NCBI GenBank assembly: GCA_913043025.1
Contig: CAJWLM010000006.1
Location: 62,001-126,000, forward strand
Reading direction: 5' to 3'
Length of the DNA: 64,000 nucleotides
Origin: an uncultured Rhodospirillaceae bacterium
GTDB lineage: Bacteria > Pseudomonadota > Alphaproteobacteria > UBA8366
Part shown: piece by piece, positions 45,271-55,804 of the stretch
Position numbering within the stretch: the stretch's first letter is position 1
Layout: each line of letters begins with the position of its first letter
The notes under the pieces: generated by a model
What the model saw: only the letters and a program-made list of their open reading frames with translations
Told to the model about the DNA's origin: nothing
Database searches by the model: none
Position numbers and translations under genes: made by a program

Positions 45271-46569
45271 ATGAAGGATAATTTTGAACAGGCACTGATT
45301 ATCGCCGTCGAAGAGTCAATGGAGCGTGCCGATCAGTTTTTCCTAGAAATAGAAGATAAAACAAAGGATGGACCGGGTGTCACTCGTGTTGCATGGGGCG
45401 AAGGAGAACAAATAGGTCACGACATGTGCGAGGCATGGGCAAAGGAACTCGGGATGGAAATCTCAGGGGACAGTGCCGGCAACCTATATATGACATTTCC
45501 AGGCGAAGATCGCGAAGCGCCACCTTTCATAGTAGGCTCCCATATGGACACCGTGCCCTGCGGTGGCAATTATGACGGTGCCGCCGGAGTTATTTCAGGG
45601 CTTGCCGCCATTCAAGCATTTCAAGCAGCCGGCATCACTCCCGCCCAGGATACCATTGTGATGGCAATCCGCGCCGAAGAAGCCGGCAGCTGGTTTTCAG
45701 GCCTACACGGTGGCCATCTTGGCAGTCGGGCAGCGCTGGGCCGATTTATGGAAGATGAATTGAATACCGCCCACCACAACTATTTCGATAAATCACTCTA
45801 TGAGGTGATTAAGACGGCTGGTTTTGATCCCGACGCTATTGCTAATAATCCGCCCCATCTGAACCCGCAAAAAATTAAAGGTTATTGCGAGCTTCATATT
45901 GAACAAGGACCTATATTAATAGCTGAGAACAAACCGGTCGGTGTGGTCAGCGGCATTCGCGGGAATCGGCGCTTTCGAAATTGCAAAGCATTAGGCGAAT
46001 ACAATCATGGTGGCGCCACTCCACAATCTTTCAGAAAGGACGCAGCACTGGGCGCTGCTGAATTTCTTTATAAATTTGAGCAGGTGGGTCTACAAACACT
46101 GGCCGACGGTGGCGATCTAGTTTTTAATCCCGGAATCATCCATACGGATCCCGATGTTAACGGGCTTTCCAAGGTTTGTGGTGAAGTCAATTTCACTTTG
46201 GACATGCGGAGCGAAAGTTCGGAAATATTAGACACGATGAGAAAAACGGCAGAGGGTATTGCAGCAGAAATTTCGGAACAAAGGGGCGTTAATGTCGATC
46301 TCGGGGCATTTTCGGTATCCGTGCCCGCCGCTCTCCAAAATGATGAGAAGCATCGCATGCTAAAGGGCTGTGCCGCGATGGGCCTCGAGGCAACCAGCCT
46401 TGCCAGCGGCGGCGGTCACGATGCAGCTGAGTTTCATCACGAGGGCGTACCCTCTTCAATGATCTTTATTCGTAATGAAAATGGCAGCCATAATCCGGAC
46501 GAAGCAATGGAGATGGAAGATTTTTGCGAGGGTACAAAAATCCTCGCTTGGATGATGGCGACCGCTTAA
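45271..46569 (+). CDS. M20 family amidase (N-carbamoyl amino acid / allantoate amidohydrolase type)
   Basis: 432 residues. The metal-binding motifs of the M20 amidase branch are complete: GSHMDTVPCGGNYDGAAG (first His and bridging Asp), AEEAGSWF (Glu-Glu), and ELHIEQGP, the hallmark of hydantoinase/carbamoylase-type enzymes. The late SGGGHDAAEFHHEGVPSSMIFI contributes the last ligand. The enzymes hydrolyse N-carbamoyl or allantoate groups, freeing ammonia. Exact substrate unresolved; no purine or hydantoin degradation genes adjoin. Confidence 0.9.
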   Translation: MKDNFEQALIIAVEESMERADQFFLEIEDKTKDGPGVTRVAWGEGEQIGHDMCEAWAKELGMEISGDSAGNLYMTFPGEDREAPPFIVGSHMDTVPCGGNYDGAAGVISGLAAIQAFQAAGITPAQDTIVMAIRAEEAGSWFSGLHGGHLGSRAALGRFMEDELNTAHHNYFDKSLYEVIKTAGFDPDAIANNPPHLNPQKIKGYCELHIEQGPILIAENKPVGVVSGIRGNRRFRNCKALGEYNHGGATPQSFRKDAALGAAEFLYKFEQVGLQTLADGGDLVFNPGIIHTDPDVNGLSKVCGEVNFTLDMRSESSEILDTMRKTAEGIAAEISEQRGVNVDLGAFSVSVPAALQNDEKHRMLKGCAAMGLEATSLASGGGHDAAEFHHEGVPSSMIFIRNENGSHNPDEAMEMEDFCEGTKILAWMMATA

Positions 46570-46936
46570 CAACAATTTGAAAGCAACTAGAACCTGCGTC
46601 ACAAACCATTGACGTAACTACTTTCGGGGACAGTTCTCTCCTACCGTTCCAAAAGTGTAACGCTACATTCACTCAAGCGGAAATCTAGCGATCATTGATA
46701 AAAATCTAAAATTTGTGGAACTACTCCCACTCAGCGGTTCTAGTGGAAATATAACAATTATTTCATAGCGTTATTTTTGCTATGTACCAATTACGTACGA
46801 AGTTGTTTTTAGAAAGAAAATCAATGACTTTCTAACTGTCTAATTTTGAACGATTCCTACCGACTCCATTTTCAAGCTACGTACTGCTCAATGTTGCCCA
46901 ACTACTGCCTATTAAACCGCATGCAAGAGGCGATAT
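46570..46936. other. AT-rich intergenic region left of the GC-rich block
   Basis: 367 bases. It contains the left copy of the guaA-end repeat (46723-46733), annotated separately. No gene or clear terminator was seen. Base composition changes sharply to GC-rich at about 46985. Confidence 0.5.
46723..46733. repeat. Left direct repeat (att-like) matching guaA 3' end
   Basis: ACTCCCACTCA, identical to 48335-48345. On the minus strand it reads TGAGTGGGAGT. Flanking bases differ, so the identity is limited to 11 bases. Confidence 0.45.
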
Positions 46937-47101
46937 TTAGGCCAACGAAGCAAATTTATCTGAAAAACAGGCTGCCTCGTCATTAGGAAACAAGTTAGGT
47001 GCAAGCTGCGTATCCTCGTCACCGCGTTCGGCGACAAGCCGCGCAACTGTCCCAGTTTCGAGATTTTCCCGCGTTATGCGCACCAATTTTTCACCTGTCA
47101 T
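46937..47101 (-). CDS. 54-residue ORF coupled to mscS
   Basis: Starts at an ATG that shares its A with the mscS stop (TGATG at 47103-47099), implying translational coupling. The sequence, MTGEKLVRITRENLETGTVA at the N-terminus and ending DEAACFSDKFASLA, is hydrophilic with no membrane segment. I do not recognise a family; it might be a C-terminal fragment of a longer protein. It spans the left composition change of the GC-rich block. Confidence 0.45.
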   Translation of the reverse strand: MTGEKLVRITRENLETGTVARLVAERGDEDTQLAPNLFPNDEAACFSDKFASLA

Positions 47102-48000
47102 CAGCCGCCGTTTTCCCCTGCGCTGCCGGACCTGTCGCCCAAATGACGGACAACCCGCTGCGGGAAGGGAATGTCGATGCCATGGTCATCGAGAACGCCT
47201 TTCAGCCGTCGATTCAGGTCCCAGTAAAGATCAAAGAAATCATCGTAGCTTGCATAGGCGCGAAGCCGGACATTGATGGCGCTGTCGCCATAGCTGACAA
47301 CCAGAAAGCGTGGTGCCGGATCGGCAAGCACGCGGGAATCGGCAGCCAGACTCATCAAGGCAGTCTCGGCCGTATCGAGATCGCTGTCATAGCCGATCCC
47401 GATATCCAGATCCATGCGCCGTGTGCCATAGCGCGCATGGTTAATGATGTTTGACGACCAGATCGACGAGTTCGGAATGCTGATAAACACATTGTCAAAC
47501 GTATCAATCGTCGTTGTGAACAGACCGATTTCGCGCACCGACCCCGATACACCTGCAGCCTCCACCCAGTCGCCGATCCGGAACGGCCGCAGGAACAGCA
47601 ACATCAGGCCCGCGGCAACATTCGACAAGGTGCCTTGCAGCGCCAGGCCGACGGCAAGGCCGGCCGCACCCAGAACGGCAATAATCGATGTTGTCTCGAC
47701 CCCGAAATTGCCAAGCGTGACGATGATGGTCAGGGTCAGGCCGGCATAGCGGACCAATGCCGCCATAATCGGCACCAATGTCTTGTCCAGCCGGTTCAGC
47801 CGTGACAGCCATTCGCCTGTAAGCCGTGACGCCCTGCGCGACAGCCAGATGCCAAGGGCCAGCGTAAAGATAGCCGCCAGAAAATTCATACCGTAAGCCG
47901 TTGCCAGTGCCAGAAATTGCTCGATGGCAATGCTGGACACATTCAAATATGTGGCGATATCAGTTGTCAGTTTGCCGTCCATCGTTTCCACACTCACCAT
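47101..48000 (-). CDS. MscS-family mechanosensitive channel
   Basis: About 299 residues from the ATG at 48000; starts at 48060 or 47982 are also possible and none has a clear ribosome site. Three membrane segments precede the pore helix and beta domain, with family motifs VLGAAGLAVGLALQGTLSNV, LLFLRPFRIGDWVEA, IGLFTTTIDTFDNV and IPNSSIWSSNIIN. It protects cells against hypo-osmotic shock. Its GC content (62% in a hand-counted line) and codon use differ strongly from all neighbours, suggesting foreign origin. Confidence 0.9.
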   Translation of the reverse strand: MVSVETMDGKLTTDIATYLNVSSIAIEQFLALATAYGMNFLAAIFTLALGIWLSRRASRLTGEWLSRLNRLDKTLVPIMAALVRYAGLTLTIIVTLGNFGVETTSIIAVLGAAGLAVGLALQGTLSNVAAGLMLLFLRPFRIGDWVEAAGVSGSVREIGLFTTTIDTFDNVFISIPNSSIWSSNIINHARYGTRRMDLDIGIGYDSDLDTAETALMSLAADSRVLADPAPRFLVVSYGDSAINVRLRAYASYDDFFDLYWDLNRRLKGVLDDHGIDIPFPQRVVRHLGDRSGSAGENGG

Positions 48001-48138
48001 TCCTGCCGGTTGCACTGGCCGCGTGGCAGGCTGTCTTGCGCTTTCGTGGCATTGTGCCACAAATGCGGGTTCGATGGGTGAAATAAAGCGTTTACAGCGT
48101 TGAATTTGTCCGCGGGTTGCACGATATAGTGCCGCGCC

Positions 48139-48327
48139 ATGAATCTGACCGTGTCACATTCCTGCGAAATCTTGTGCTGGAGCGTCGGCGACGCACCTCT
48201 GGCGCGTGGTGACATGGTGGCCGCTATCGGTAATTTCGATGGTGTTCATCTTGGTCACCAGAAGGTGATAGACACAGCGCGCAAGGCAGCAGCCGAACGT
48301 GGCCAGCCGATTGGTGTGGAGAAATAA
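48139..48327 (+). pseudogene. ribF: Truncated ribF (FAD synthetase / riboflavin kinase) N-terminus
   Basis: 62 residues. The segment GDMVAAIGNFDGVHLGHQKV is the invariant nucleotidyltransferase motif of RibF, followed by the matching helix DTARKAAAERGQPIGV. Normally the sequence continues with TFEPHP and ~250 more residues; here it turns into EK and a stop at the junction near 48318, about 15 bases from the guaA stop. It is divergent from mscS and shares its high GC. It cannot be functional, so the cell needs ribF elsewhere. Confidence 0.75.
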
Positions 48328-48332
48328 ATGAG

Positions 48333-49886
48333 TCACTCCCACTCAATAGTCCCTGGAGGCTTGGATGTAGAATCGTAAGTTACTCGATTGATACCCTTCA
48401 CCTCATTTATGATTCTAGTCGAAACGTGAGACAGAAAATCATGTTCAAAGGGATAAAAATCGGCCGTCATCCCGTCAGTCGATGTAACAGCTCGAAGCGC
48501 ACAAGCGTACTCGTAGCTGCGAGCATCACCCATCACACCAACTGTTTTGACGGGAAGCAGGACGGCGAAAGCCTGCCAAATTTTATCATAAAGCCCAGCC
48601 TTACGGATTTCATCAAGGTATATTGCATCAGCTTGCCGTAACGTATCTAACTTTTCTTTGGTTATAGATTGACCCGGGATACGTATAGCGAGGCCTGGCC
48701 CCGGAAATGGGTGCCTTGCAATAGCAGCTTCCGGCATACCTAGCTCTCGCCCTAGAGCACGAACTTCGTCCTTAAAGAGATCGCGTAAGGGCTCCACTAA
48801 TTTCATATTCATGCGATCGGGTAGCCCACCAACATTGTGGTGAGACTTAATTGTTACGCTTGGTCCACCATCAAATGAGACAGATTCAATAACGTCGGGA
48901 TATAGAGTGCCTTGGGCAAGAAATGCAGCTCCTCCAAGCTTTTTTGCCTCCTCTTCGAATACATCAATAAAAAGGCCGCCAATGATTTTCCGTTTAATTT
49001 CCGGGTCAATCACATTTGCTAATTGGCCCAAGAAAAGATCGCTAGCATCACGATGCACCAGTGAAATACTGAAGTGATCGCGAAACATCGAAACTACATC
49101 GTTAGCTTCATTCAAACGCATGAACCCGTGGTCAACAAGAATGCAAGTGAGTTGTTCCCCAATCGCCTCATTTAGAAGCACGGCTACAACCGACGAGTCG
49201 ACGCCACCAGAAAGACCGCAAATAACTCGCCCATCGCCGACCTGATTTTTAATTCGTGTCGTTACCTCTGACCTGAAGGATGCCATTGACCAATCACCGC
49301 TACATCCTGCAATGTTGTGCGTGAAATTTTTCAAAAGCGCGGCTCCACCAGGCGTATGAACAACCTCTGGATGGAATTGCACTCCGTAGTACTTGCGATT
49401 ATCATCCGCAACAATCGCATTGGGAGCCCCTTCGCTAATGCCAACAGCTCTGAATCCGGGGGGCAAATGCGTAACCCGATCACCATGGCTCATCCAAACC
49501 TGGTTAGAGGTACCCACATCCCATGTGTCATCGAGTAAAGTGCATTCTTCTGAAACTTCAACCATAGCTTTTCCGAATTCGCGATGGTCATGAGGCTCGA
49601 CAACACCACCCAATTGATTACACAAAATTTGCTGACCATAACAAATGCCAAAGATTGGCAAACCACTCTCAAATACAGCCTCAGGAACCCTAGGTGCCTT
49701 ATCTTGAATTACACTAGAGGGACCTCCTGAGAGAATTACGCCATTGGGCTTATAAGACGCGAGATAGATGCGATCGACACGATTGTAAGGATGAATTTCG
49801 CAATAAACACCACTTTCACGAACTCGCCGAGCAATGAGCTGTGTAACTTGACTACCGAAATCAATTATTAAGATATTATCTGTCAT
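48333..49886 (-). CDS. guaA: GMP synthase (glutamine-hydrolysing)
   Basis: 517 residues, full length. The class I glutamine amidotransferase domain has the nucleophile in [11 protein letters not shown], and the ATP-pyrophosphatase loop is [15 protein letters not shown] (about residue 225). The C-terminal dimerisation domain ends in the invariant PPGTIEWE. It converts XMP to GMP. It is the last gene of the ppx-rlmE-guaB-rsmB-guaA series; its 3' end is one copy of the island repeat. Confidence 0.98.
   Translation of the reverse strand: MTDNILIIDFGSQVTQLIARRVRESGVYCEIHPYNRVDRIYLASYKPNGVILSGGPSSVIQDKAPRVPEAVFESGLPIFGICYGQQILCNQLGGVVEPHDHREFGKAMVEVSEECTLLDDTWDVGTSNQVWMSHGDRVTHLPPGFRAVGISEGAPNAIVADDNRKYYGVQFHPEVVHTPGGAALLKNFTHNIAGCSGDWSMASFRSEVTTRIKNQVGDGRVICGLSGGVDSSVVAVLLNEAIGEQLTCILVDHGFMRLNEANDVVSMFRDHFSISLVHRDASDLFLGQLANVIDPEIKRKIIGGLFIDVFEEEAKKLGGAAFLAQGTLYPDVIESVSFDGGPSVTIKSHHNVGGLPDRMNMKLVEPLRDLFKDEVRALGRELGMPEAAIARHPFPGPGLAIRIPGQSITKEKLDTLRQADAIYLDEIRKAGLYDKIWQAFAVLLPVKTVGVMGDARSYEYACALRAVTSTDGMTADFYPFEHDFLSHVSTRIINEVKGINRVTYDSTSKPPGTIEWE
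48335..48345. repeat. Right direct repeat (att-like) inside guaA 3' end
   Basis: ACTCCCACTCA, covering the Glu-Trp-Glu codons of the guaA C-terminus and the first stop base on the opposite strand. It matches 46723-46733 exactly and resembles the core of known guaA-site islands (GAGTGGGA). Confidence 0.45.
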
Positions 49887-49950
49887 AATTACCGTTAATA
49901 GCTGACAAAAGTTAGACTCTACAAGTTTGGAACTTAAAAGCGATTACTTG

Positions 49951-51249
49951 TCATTTAATGCGTTTAAGAACAGCTGTAAAAAAACCATCACTTCCATGAT
50001 GATAGGGGGTGAGTCGCAGGTAATCTCCGCTAAATGAAAAAGAGCTACCGAAGACAGATCTCCACACATCCCCAATTGGAATGACGACAAAACTGCCCGA
50101 ATCCAATAAGAATTTCTGGATTTGCTCCTCATTCTCCTTTGCGAGAAAAGAACAAGTAGCATAAATCAACTGCCCATTAAGCGCTACCAAACGTGAGGCA
50201 TGTCTCAGTAATTTTCCCTGTAGACGGGTCAGTTCACTGTATCGGCTTTGAGTAAGCGTAAAGCGTCTCTCTGGGTGTCTCCGCCAAACGCCTGACCCTG
50301 TACAGGGCGCGTCTAGCAAGACTCTATCAAAGACACCCATAGAAGAAAGTTGTGAGGGATTTTGATCAGGGTTTATTATTTTTAATGTACAATTGCCCAC
50401 ACCTGCACGTCTAAGTCGGACTGATGCACGGTTCAGGCGATTTTGATCAATATCACACAGCGTGATTTTACCTTTGTTTTCCATGATTGCGGCTAAAGCA
50501 AGGCTTTTGCCTCCCGCACCTGCACATAAATCAAGAACATTCATGTACTTTTGAGCCGAGCAAAGATGTGCAATGATCTGAGAACCTTCATCCTGAATCT
50601 CAATGCAACCATTTTCAAACAATGGCAGCCGCTCAATTGATTGCGGCGACATGAGGCGTAAGCCACTGGGTGCATATTTCGTTTTTGAAACTTCAATACC
50701 CGAGGCGCCAAGGGTCTCCTCAGCGTGGCCTCGATTCATTTTGAGTTCATTAACGCGAAGATCTATGGGTGCCATCGTATTAAGCGCAGCGAGTTCCTGT
50801 TCCACGTTACCCTCAAAAACTCGCACTGCCTCATCATACAACCATCCGGGCAGGTTACACCTGACTGCGTCCGGCTGAATTGGGGAGAGATAACCATCAC
50901 CACTCTTAAGCTTTCTTAATTTTTGCATCTCGCTAGGTGTCAGAGGCTTGGGTCTATATTTTTGCCCGTCACACCATCCAACGAGATCTTCCATGTTTGT
51001 ATTCCCTGACAGTATGCTAGCAGCCAGCGTCAGCGATCGAGCCGATGTGTCTTCTCCCGTCCACCAAGCAAGTTGATAATAATTACGCAGTACCTCGTAC
51101 ATAAGGTTTTTTATAAAAACCCTATCCTTTGAGCCCGCATATCTTCTTTTACGAAACCAACGCGCAAACAATCGATCTGCCGAGTGACTGCCAGATATCA
51201 GCTCATCAATTAGTTCAATGGTTTCTTGAATTCGCGCGCCTGGCGTCAT
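49951..51249 (-). CDS. rsmB: 16S rRNA m5C967 methyltransferase-like protein (RsmB/Sun family)
   Basis: 432 residues: an N-terminal NusB-like helical domain and a C-terminal SAM domain with VLDLCAGAGGKSLALA, DIDQNRL, the catalytic region LLDAPCTGSGVWRRHPE and LIYATCSFLAKENEEQI. Both cysteines of the NOL1/NOP2/Sun mechanism are present (APC and TCS). It methylates a cytosine in 16S rRNA. It lies between guaB and guaA, as usual in alphaproteobacteria; which cytosine is modified cannot be told from sequence alone. Confidence 0.9.
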   Translation of the reverse strand: MTPGARIQETIELIDELISGSHSADRLFARWFRKRRYAGSKDRVFIKNLMYEVLRNYYQLAWWTGEDTSARSLTLAASILSGNTNMEDLVGWCDGQKYRPKPLTPSEMQKLRKLKSGDGYLSPIQPDAVRCNLPGWLYDEAVRVFEGNVEQELAALNTMAPIDLRVNELKMNRGHAEETLGASGIEVSKTKYAPSGLRLMSPQSIERLPLFENGCIEIQDEGSQIIAHLCSAQKYMNVLDLCAGAGGKSLALAAIMENKGKITLCDIDQNRLNRASVRLRRAGVGNCTLKIINPDQNPSQLSSMGVFDRVLLDAPCTGSGVWRRHPERRFTLTQSRYSELTRLQGKLLRHASRLVALNGQLIYATCSFLAKENEEQIQKFLLDSGSFVVIPIGDVWRSVFGSSFSFSGDYLRLTPYHHGSDGFFTAVLKRIK

Positions 51250-51276
51250 AACTCAACTGGATGGTCGGAAGGTATA

Positions 51277-52749
<1,473 letters not shown>

Positions 52750-52865
52750 TTATGAGCAATTACGCGACATCATACACATTGGATTTTTTCAGCCAAGACT
52801 AATTCCACATTTGATTGGAGTTTTTTAACGTAATAAAAAAAAAGAGCTACATAACAAAATCTTTT

Positions 52866-53561
52866 TTATTCCTTTATATGCGAGCCCATCGCCACCATAT
52901 ACATCTCTGCAGACCGGACCCTACTTGATTTAGGTTTTGCGTGCCGCACTTTAGCAAAATCGCGTTTCAACATTTTAAGCAAGTCACGATCGGCACCACC
53001 TTGGAACACCTTGGTCACAAATGTGCCCCCCTTAACCAAACGAGGCCTTGCAAAATCATAAGCCGCCTCAGCTAATGACATGATTCTGAGATGATCTGTA
53101 GCAGCATGCCCCGTGCTGGGAGCAGCCATGTCACTCAACACAACATCGACCTGAGTACCAATCTTTGACTCAAGCAATGATTCTGACTGTTCACTAAAGA
53201 AATCAGCCTCTACTATATTTACGCCAACCAGAGGCTCAATCGATGCCAGATCGAGCGCTACAACCAATCCGCTTTTTCCTACACGGTCTTTTGCGACCTG
53301 GCTCCACCCTCCAGGTGCTGCTCCCAAGTCAACAACCCGCGCACCCTTTTTCAAGAACCCAAATCGGTCATCAAGCTCCAATAATTTGAACGCTGCCCTA
53401 CTACGGTAACCAAGCCGCTGTGCTTCCCTTACAAAAGGATCATTAAGTTGTCGCTGTAACCAACGAGTAGACGAGGTTTTGCGACCCCGCGCAGTTTTAA
53501 CGCGAACGTGTTTGCCACGACCATAACTGCGGGTACCTTTTCCTTGTCCTTTGGGCACCAT
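52866..53561 (-). CDS. rlmE: 23S rRNA 2'-O-ribose methyltransferase (RlmE/FtsJ)
   Basis: 231 residues from the ATG at 53561, chosen for its AAGGGA ribosome site about five bases upstream. A basic N-terminal extension (KGQGKGTRSYGRGKHVRVK) precedes the FtsJ domain: SRAAFKLLELDDRF, VVDLGAAPGGWSQVA, VLSDMAAPSTGH and GGTFVTKVFQGG, with the K-D-K-E tetrad. It methylates U2552 of 23S rRNA in 50S assembly. It begins 10 bases after the ppx/gppA gene on the same strand. Confidence 0.95.
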   Translation of the reverse strand: MVPKGQGKGTRSYGRGKHVRVKTARGRKTSSTRWLQRQLNDPFVREAQRLGYRSRAAFKLLELDDRFGFLKKGARVVDLGAAPGGWSQVAKDRVGKSGLVVALDLASIEPLVGVNIVEADFFSEQSESLLESKIGTQVDVVLSDMAAPSTGHAATDHLRIMSLAEAAYDFARPRLVKGGTFVTKVFQGGADRDLLKMLKRDFAKVRHAKPKSSRVRSAEMYMVAMGSHIKE

Positions 53562-53571
53562 TAATGTCCCT

Positions 53572-54630
53572 TTATTTATTGCCAGGTTTGTCCAAAGAAC
53601 CGCAATGCACTTCACGATCTGCCCCAGCCATCAATTCGCGCAGAATCCCCTCGCGAATACCTCGATCAGCCACGCGAAGTTTTCCAACTGGCCAACGCCT
53701 GCACATTGCCTCTAGCACCGCACAGCCAAAGATTACCAATTCGGCCCTATCTTTACCGATACAAGGTACTTTTGATCGTGTGCTGATGTCCATGCGGCGC
53801 AGGTCATTACAGAGTTTACGTATCGCTGCGAAGGTGAGAGTGGCACCATCAACCCGTTTACGATCATAATACTTCAAATTTTTTTCAATACCGGCAAGCG
53901 TTGTGACTGTTCCGGAAGTGCCAACCATTTGCACCTGTCCAGCGATAGCGTGCTCAGAAATATCATGAGAGGCGCAAAATGCAGAAAGCTGTTCTCCAAC
54001 TTCATCTATGATCTGTTGATACAATTTTGGATGAAGTGTTTCGGCACCATATTTTTCACTCAGTGTAACCACTCCAAACGGTACCGAAGTTGTTTCACAT
54101 GGTAAATCTTCTTGACTGTCGAGTGAAAGCCACGCCACCTGCGTGCTGCCGCCACCAATATCAAACACCACTGCAAAGGGCTCCGGCCCATTGAGGAGAG
54201 CACGACAACCAGAAACGGCAAGTCTAGCCTCTTCTCTTTGAGTTATAACCTCGATGTTTATTCCAGTACGCTCCAAGACATCATCAAAGAATTTTTGCGC
54301 ATTTGTAGCGCGCCTACAGGCTTCAGTCGCGACGCTACGAAAGCGATTGACACTATGTCGCCTCATTTTTTTTTCACATATTTCCAGCGCACACAGAGTA
54401 CGTTTCATCGCTTGTTCAGTGAGCTCGTTGCCTGACCCAAGCCCTTCACCAAGCCTCACTGGTTTTGAAAAGGAATCAATCACATGGAACCCATTTTTAT
54501 TGGGCCTCGCCACTAATAAACGACAGTTGTTGGTCCCGAGGTCTAGCGCCGCAAAAGTTTGACCCCATCGGCCATCCTGCAGTTTAAGATACCCTTCGCG
54601 TGGTTTTCGCATTGGAGCGTATCTTGCCAT
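53572..54630 (-). CDS. Ppx/GppA phosphatase family protein
   Basis: 352 residues from the ATG at 54630, which has a GGGGGGA sequence just upstream; a TTG at 54648 opens the frame. The ASKHA fold motifs are present: AALDLGTNNCRLLVA, ITQREEARLAV and VVFDIGGGSTQVAWL. The family hydrolyses polyphosphate or (p)ppGpp, and length cannot separate the two. In alphaproteobacteria it typically precedes rlmE, as here. Upstream lies 236 bases to bluB with divergent promoters. Confidence 0.9.
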   Translation of the reverse strand: MARYAPMRKPREGYLKLQDGRWGQTFAALDLGTNNCRLLVARPNKNGFHVIDSFSKPVRLGEGLGSGNELTEQAMKRTLCALEICEKKMRRHSVNRFRSVATEACRRATNAQKFFDDVLERTGINIEVITQREEARLAVSGCRALLNGPEPFAVVFDIGGGSTQVAWLSLDSQEDLPCETTSVPFGVVTLSEKYGAETLHPKLYQQIIDEVGEQLSAFCASHDISEHAIAGQVQMVGTSGTVTTLAGIEKNLKYYDRKRVDGATLTFAAIRKLCNDLRRMDISTRSKVPCIGKDRAELVIFGCAVLEAMCRRWPVGKLRVADRGIREGILRELMAGADREVHCGSLDKPGNK

Positions 54631-54884
54631 AAATATTCCCCCCACCAAGACATTGACGTCCGGTGGTACTTTTACCTTTTGCTGTCATCTTATCTTAAAT
54701 GAGCTGCATTTCCATAAACTTTGTGTCCCCAAATTTCTTCTTAGGCAAAAAATATAAATTGAGTACGAATTAATATTTCATATTATTTGATTTCACTAAT
54801 ATATTATTGTCATCACGCCAGTAAGTTTTGCCGCTTTAAAAGTACTGATAACTTCAAACTCTTCCGCGCCTTGGGCAATCTAAA

Positions 54885-55526
54885 ATGACTGAGACACCCA
54901 TCTTTGACGATGATTTTCGATGCCAGTTAAATGAATTGTTAACTTGGCGGCGAGATGTCAGGGAATTCAGCGTCGAACCTCTACCGGGAGAAATTGCAGA
55001 GAAATTAATTTCCGCAGCTTGTCTTGCTCCGTCAGTTGGTTTGAGTGAACCATGGCGGTTTGTAATTGTTGAAGATCCCGCCCGAAGATCGGCGTTACGA
55101 TGCAATTTTGAGGAAGCGAATAAAGATGCACTTAGCGATTATACCGGTGATAGGGCACAATTATACGCAAACCTGAAACTTTCAGGCATGAACACAGCGC
55201 CTCTACAAATAGCAGTATTCGCAGATCAGCATACGATACAGGGACATGGTCTTGGACGCCAAACTATGCCAGAAACCGCGGCATACTCGGTGGTAACTGC
55301 TATTCACACTATTTGGATCACTGCGAGATCTGAAGGGCTGGGTTTGGGTTGGGTGTCTATTCTTGACAAAACTCGCGTAAATGAGGATTTGGAGGTTTCA
55401 CAGGATTGGCAGTTTATCGCCTATCTGTGTATTGGCTTACCGATAACGAGCTCATCTACCCCAGCGCTGGAAAAATCTAAATGGGAACAAAGGGGAAAAG
55501 TGCCAAACTTTATTTTTCGGCGCTAG
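54885..55526 (+). CDS. bluB: 5,6-dimethylbenzimidazole synthase
   Basis: 213 residues of the nitroreductase fold, with the BluB hallmarks LTWRRDVREFS near the N-terminus, SVGLSEPWRFVIV, and GHGLGRQTMPETAAYSV. BluB splits reduced FMN to make the lower ligand of vitamin B12. No other cob genes and no cobalamin riboswitch sequence were seen around it. The host therefore probably makes or remodels B12 with genes elsewhere. Confidence 0.95.
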   Translation: MTETPIFDDDFRCQLNELLTWRRDVREFSVEPLPGEIAEKLISAACLAPSVGLSEPWRFVIVEDPARRSALRCNFEEANKDALSDYTGDRAQLYANLKLSGMNTAPLQIAVFADQHTIQGHGLGRQTMPETAAYSVVTAIHTIWITARSEGLGLGWVSILDKTRVNEDLEVSQDWQFIAYLCIGLPITSSSTPALEKSKWEQRGKVPNFIFRR

Positions 55527-55804
55527 TTTTTAACACAGGCAGAAAGAATAGGATGGTCGTCATTCTCTCACTTGCAAGGGACCTTTTATTCTTCTGGAGA
55601 TATCAACCACAATGCCAAATTAAAAGCTCACTGGACATCAAAAAATATCTTCCCCGAAGCACCTAACAAGTTGTAACTACCCCTAGCCTGTTCGTTTGGC
55701 TGAAACAAAGATTGAATGCCGAAACCCATTTGCATAGCAAAAACACAAAATGAAAGATCTTTTAAAATGTTAAAGGTAAGTCATTAACCATTAGAGAGAA
55801 TTTC

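Larger units (their letters stand above)
46723..48345. mobile_element. Putative remnant genomic island at the 3' end of guaA
   Basis: The block is bracketed by the exact 11-base direct repeat ACTCCCACTCA at 46723-46733 and 48335-48345. The right copy is the last coding bases and stop of guaA on the opposite strand. The 3' end of guaA is a known integration hotspot for genomic islands. About 1.3 kb of the interior (roughly 46985-48320) is near 60% GC against about 40-45% outside, and it holds mscS, a coupled small ORF and a truncated ribF. No integrase is present, so this would be a decayed or partial island. An assembly join to foreign sequence is the competing explanation. Confidence 0.45.

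Noticed and set aside
46999..47454. 151-codon plus-strand frame
   Set aside because: Antisense shadow of the GC-rich mscS gene.
54649..54884. Cobalamin riboswitch expected before bluB
   Set aside because: No B12-box-like sequence or suitable pairing was seen in the 236 bases.
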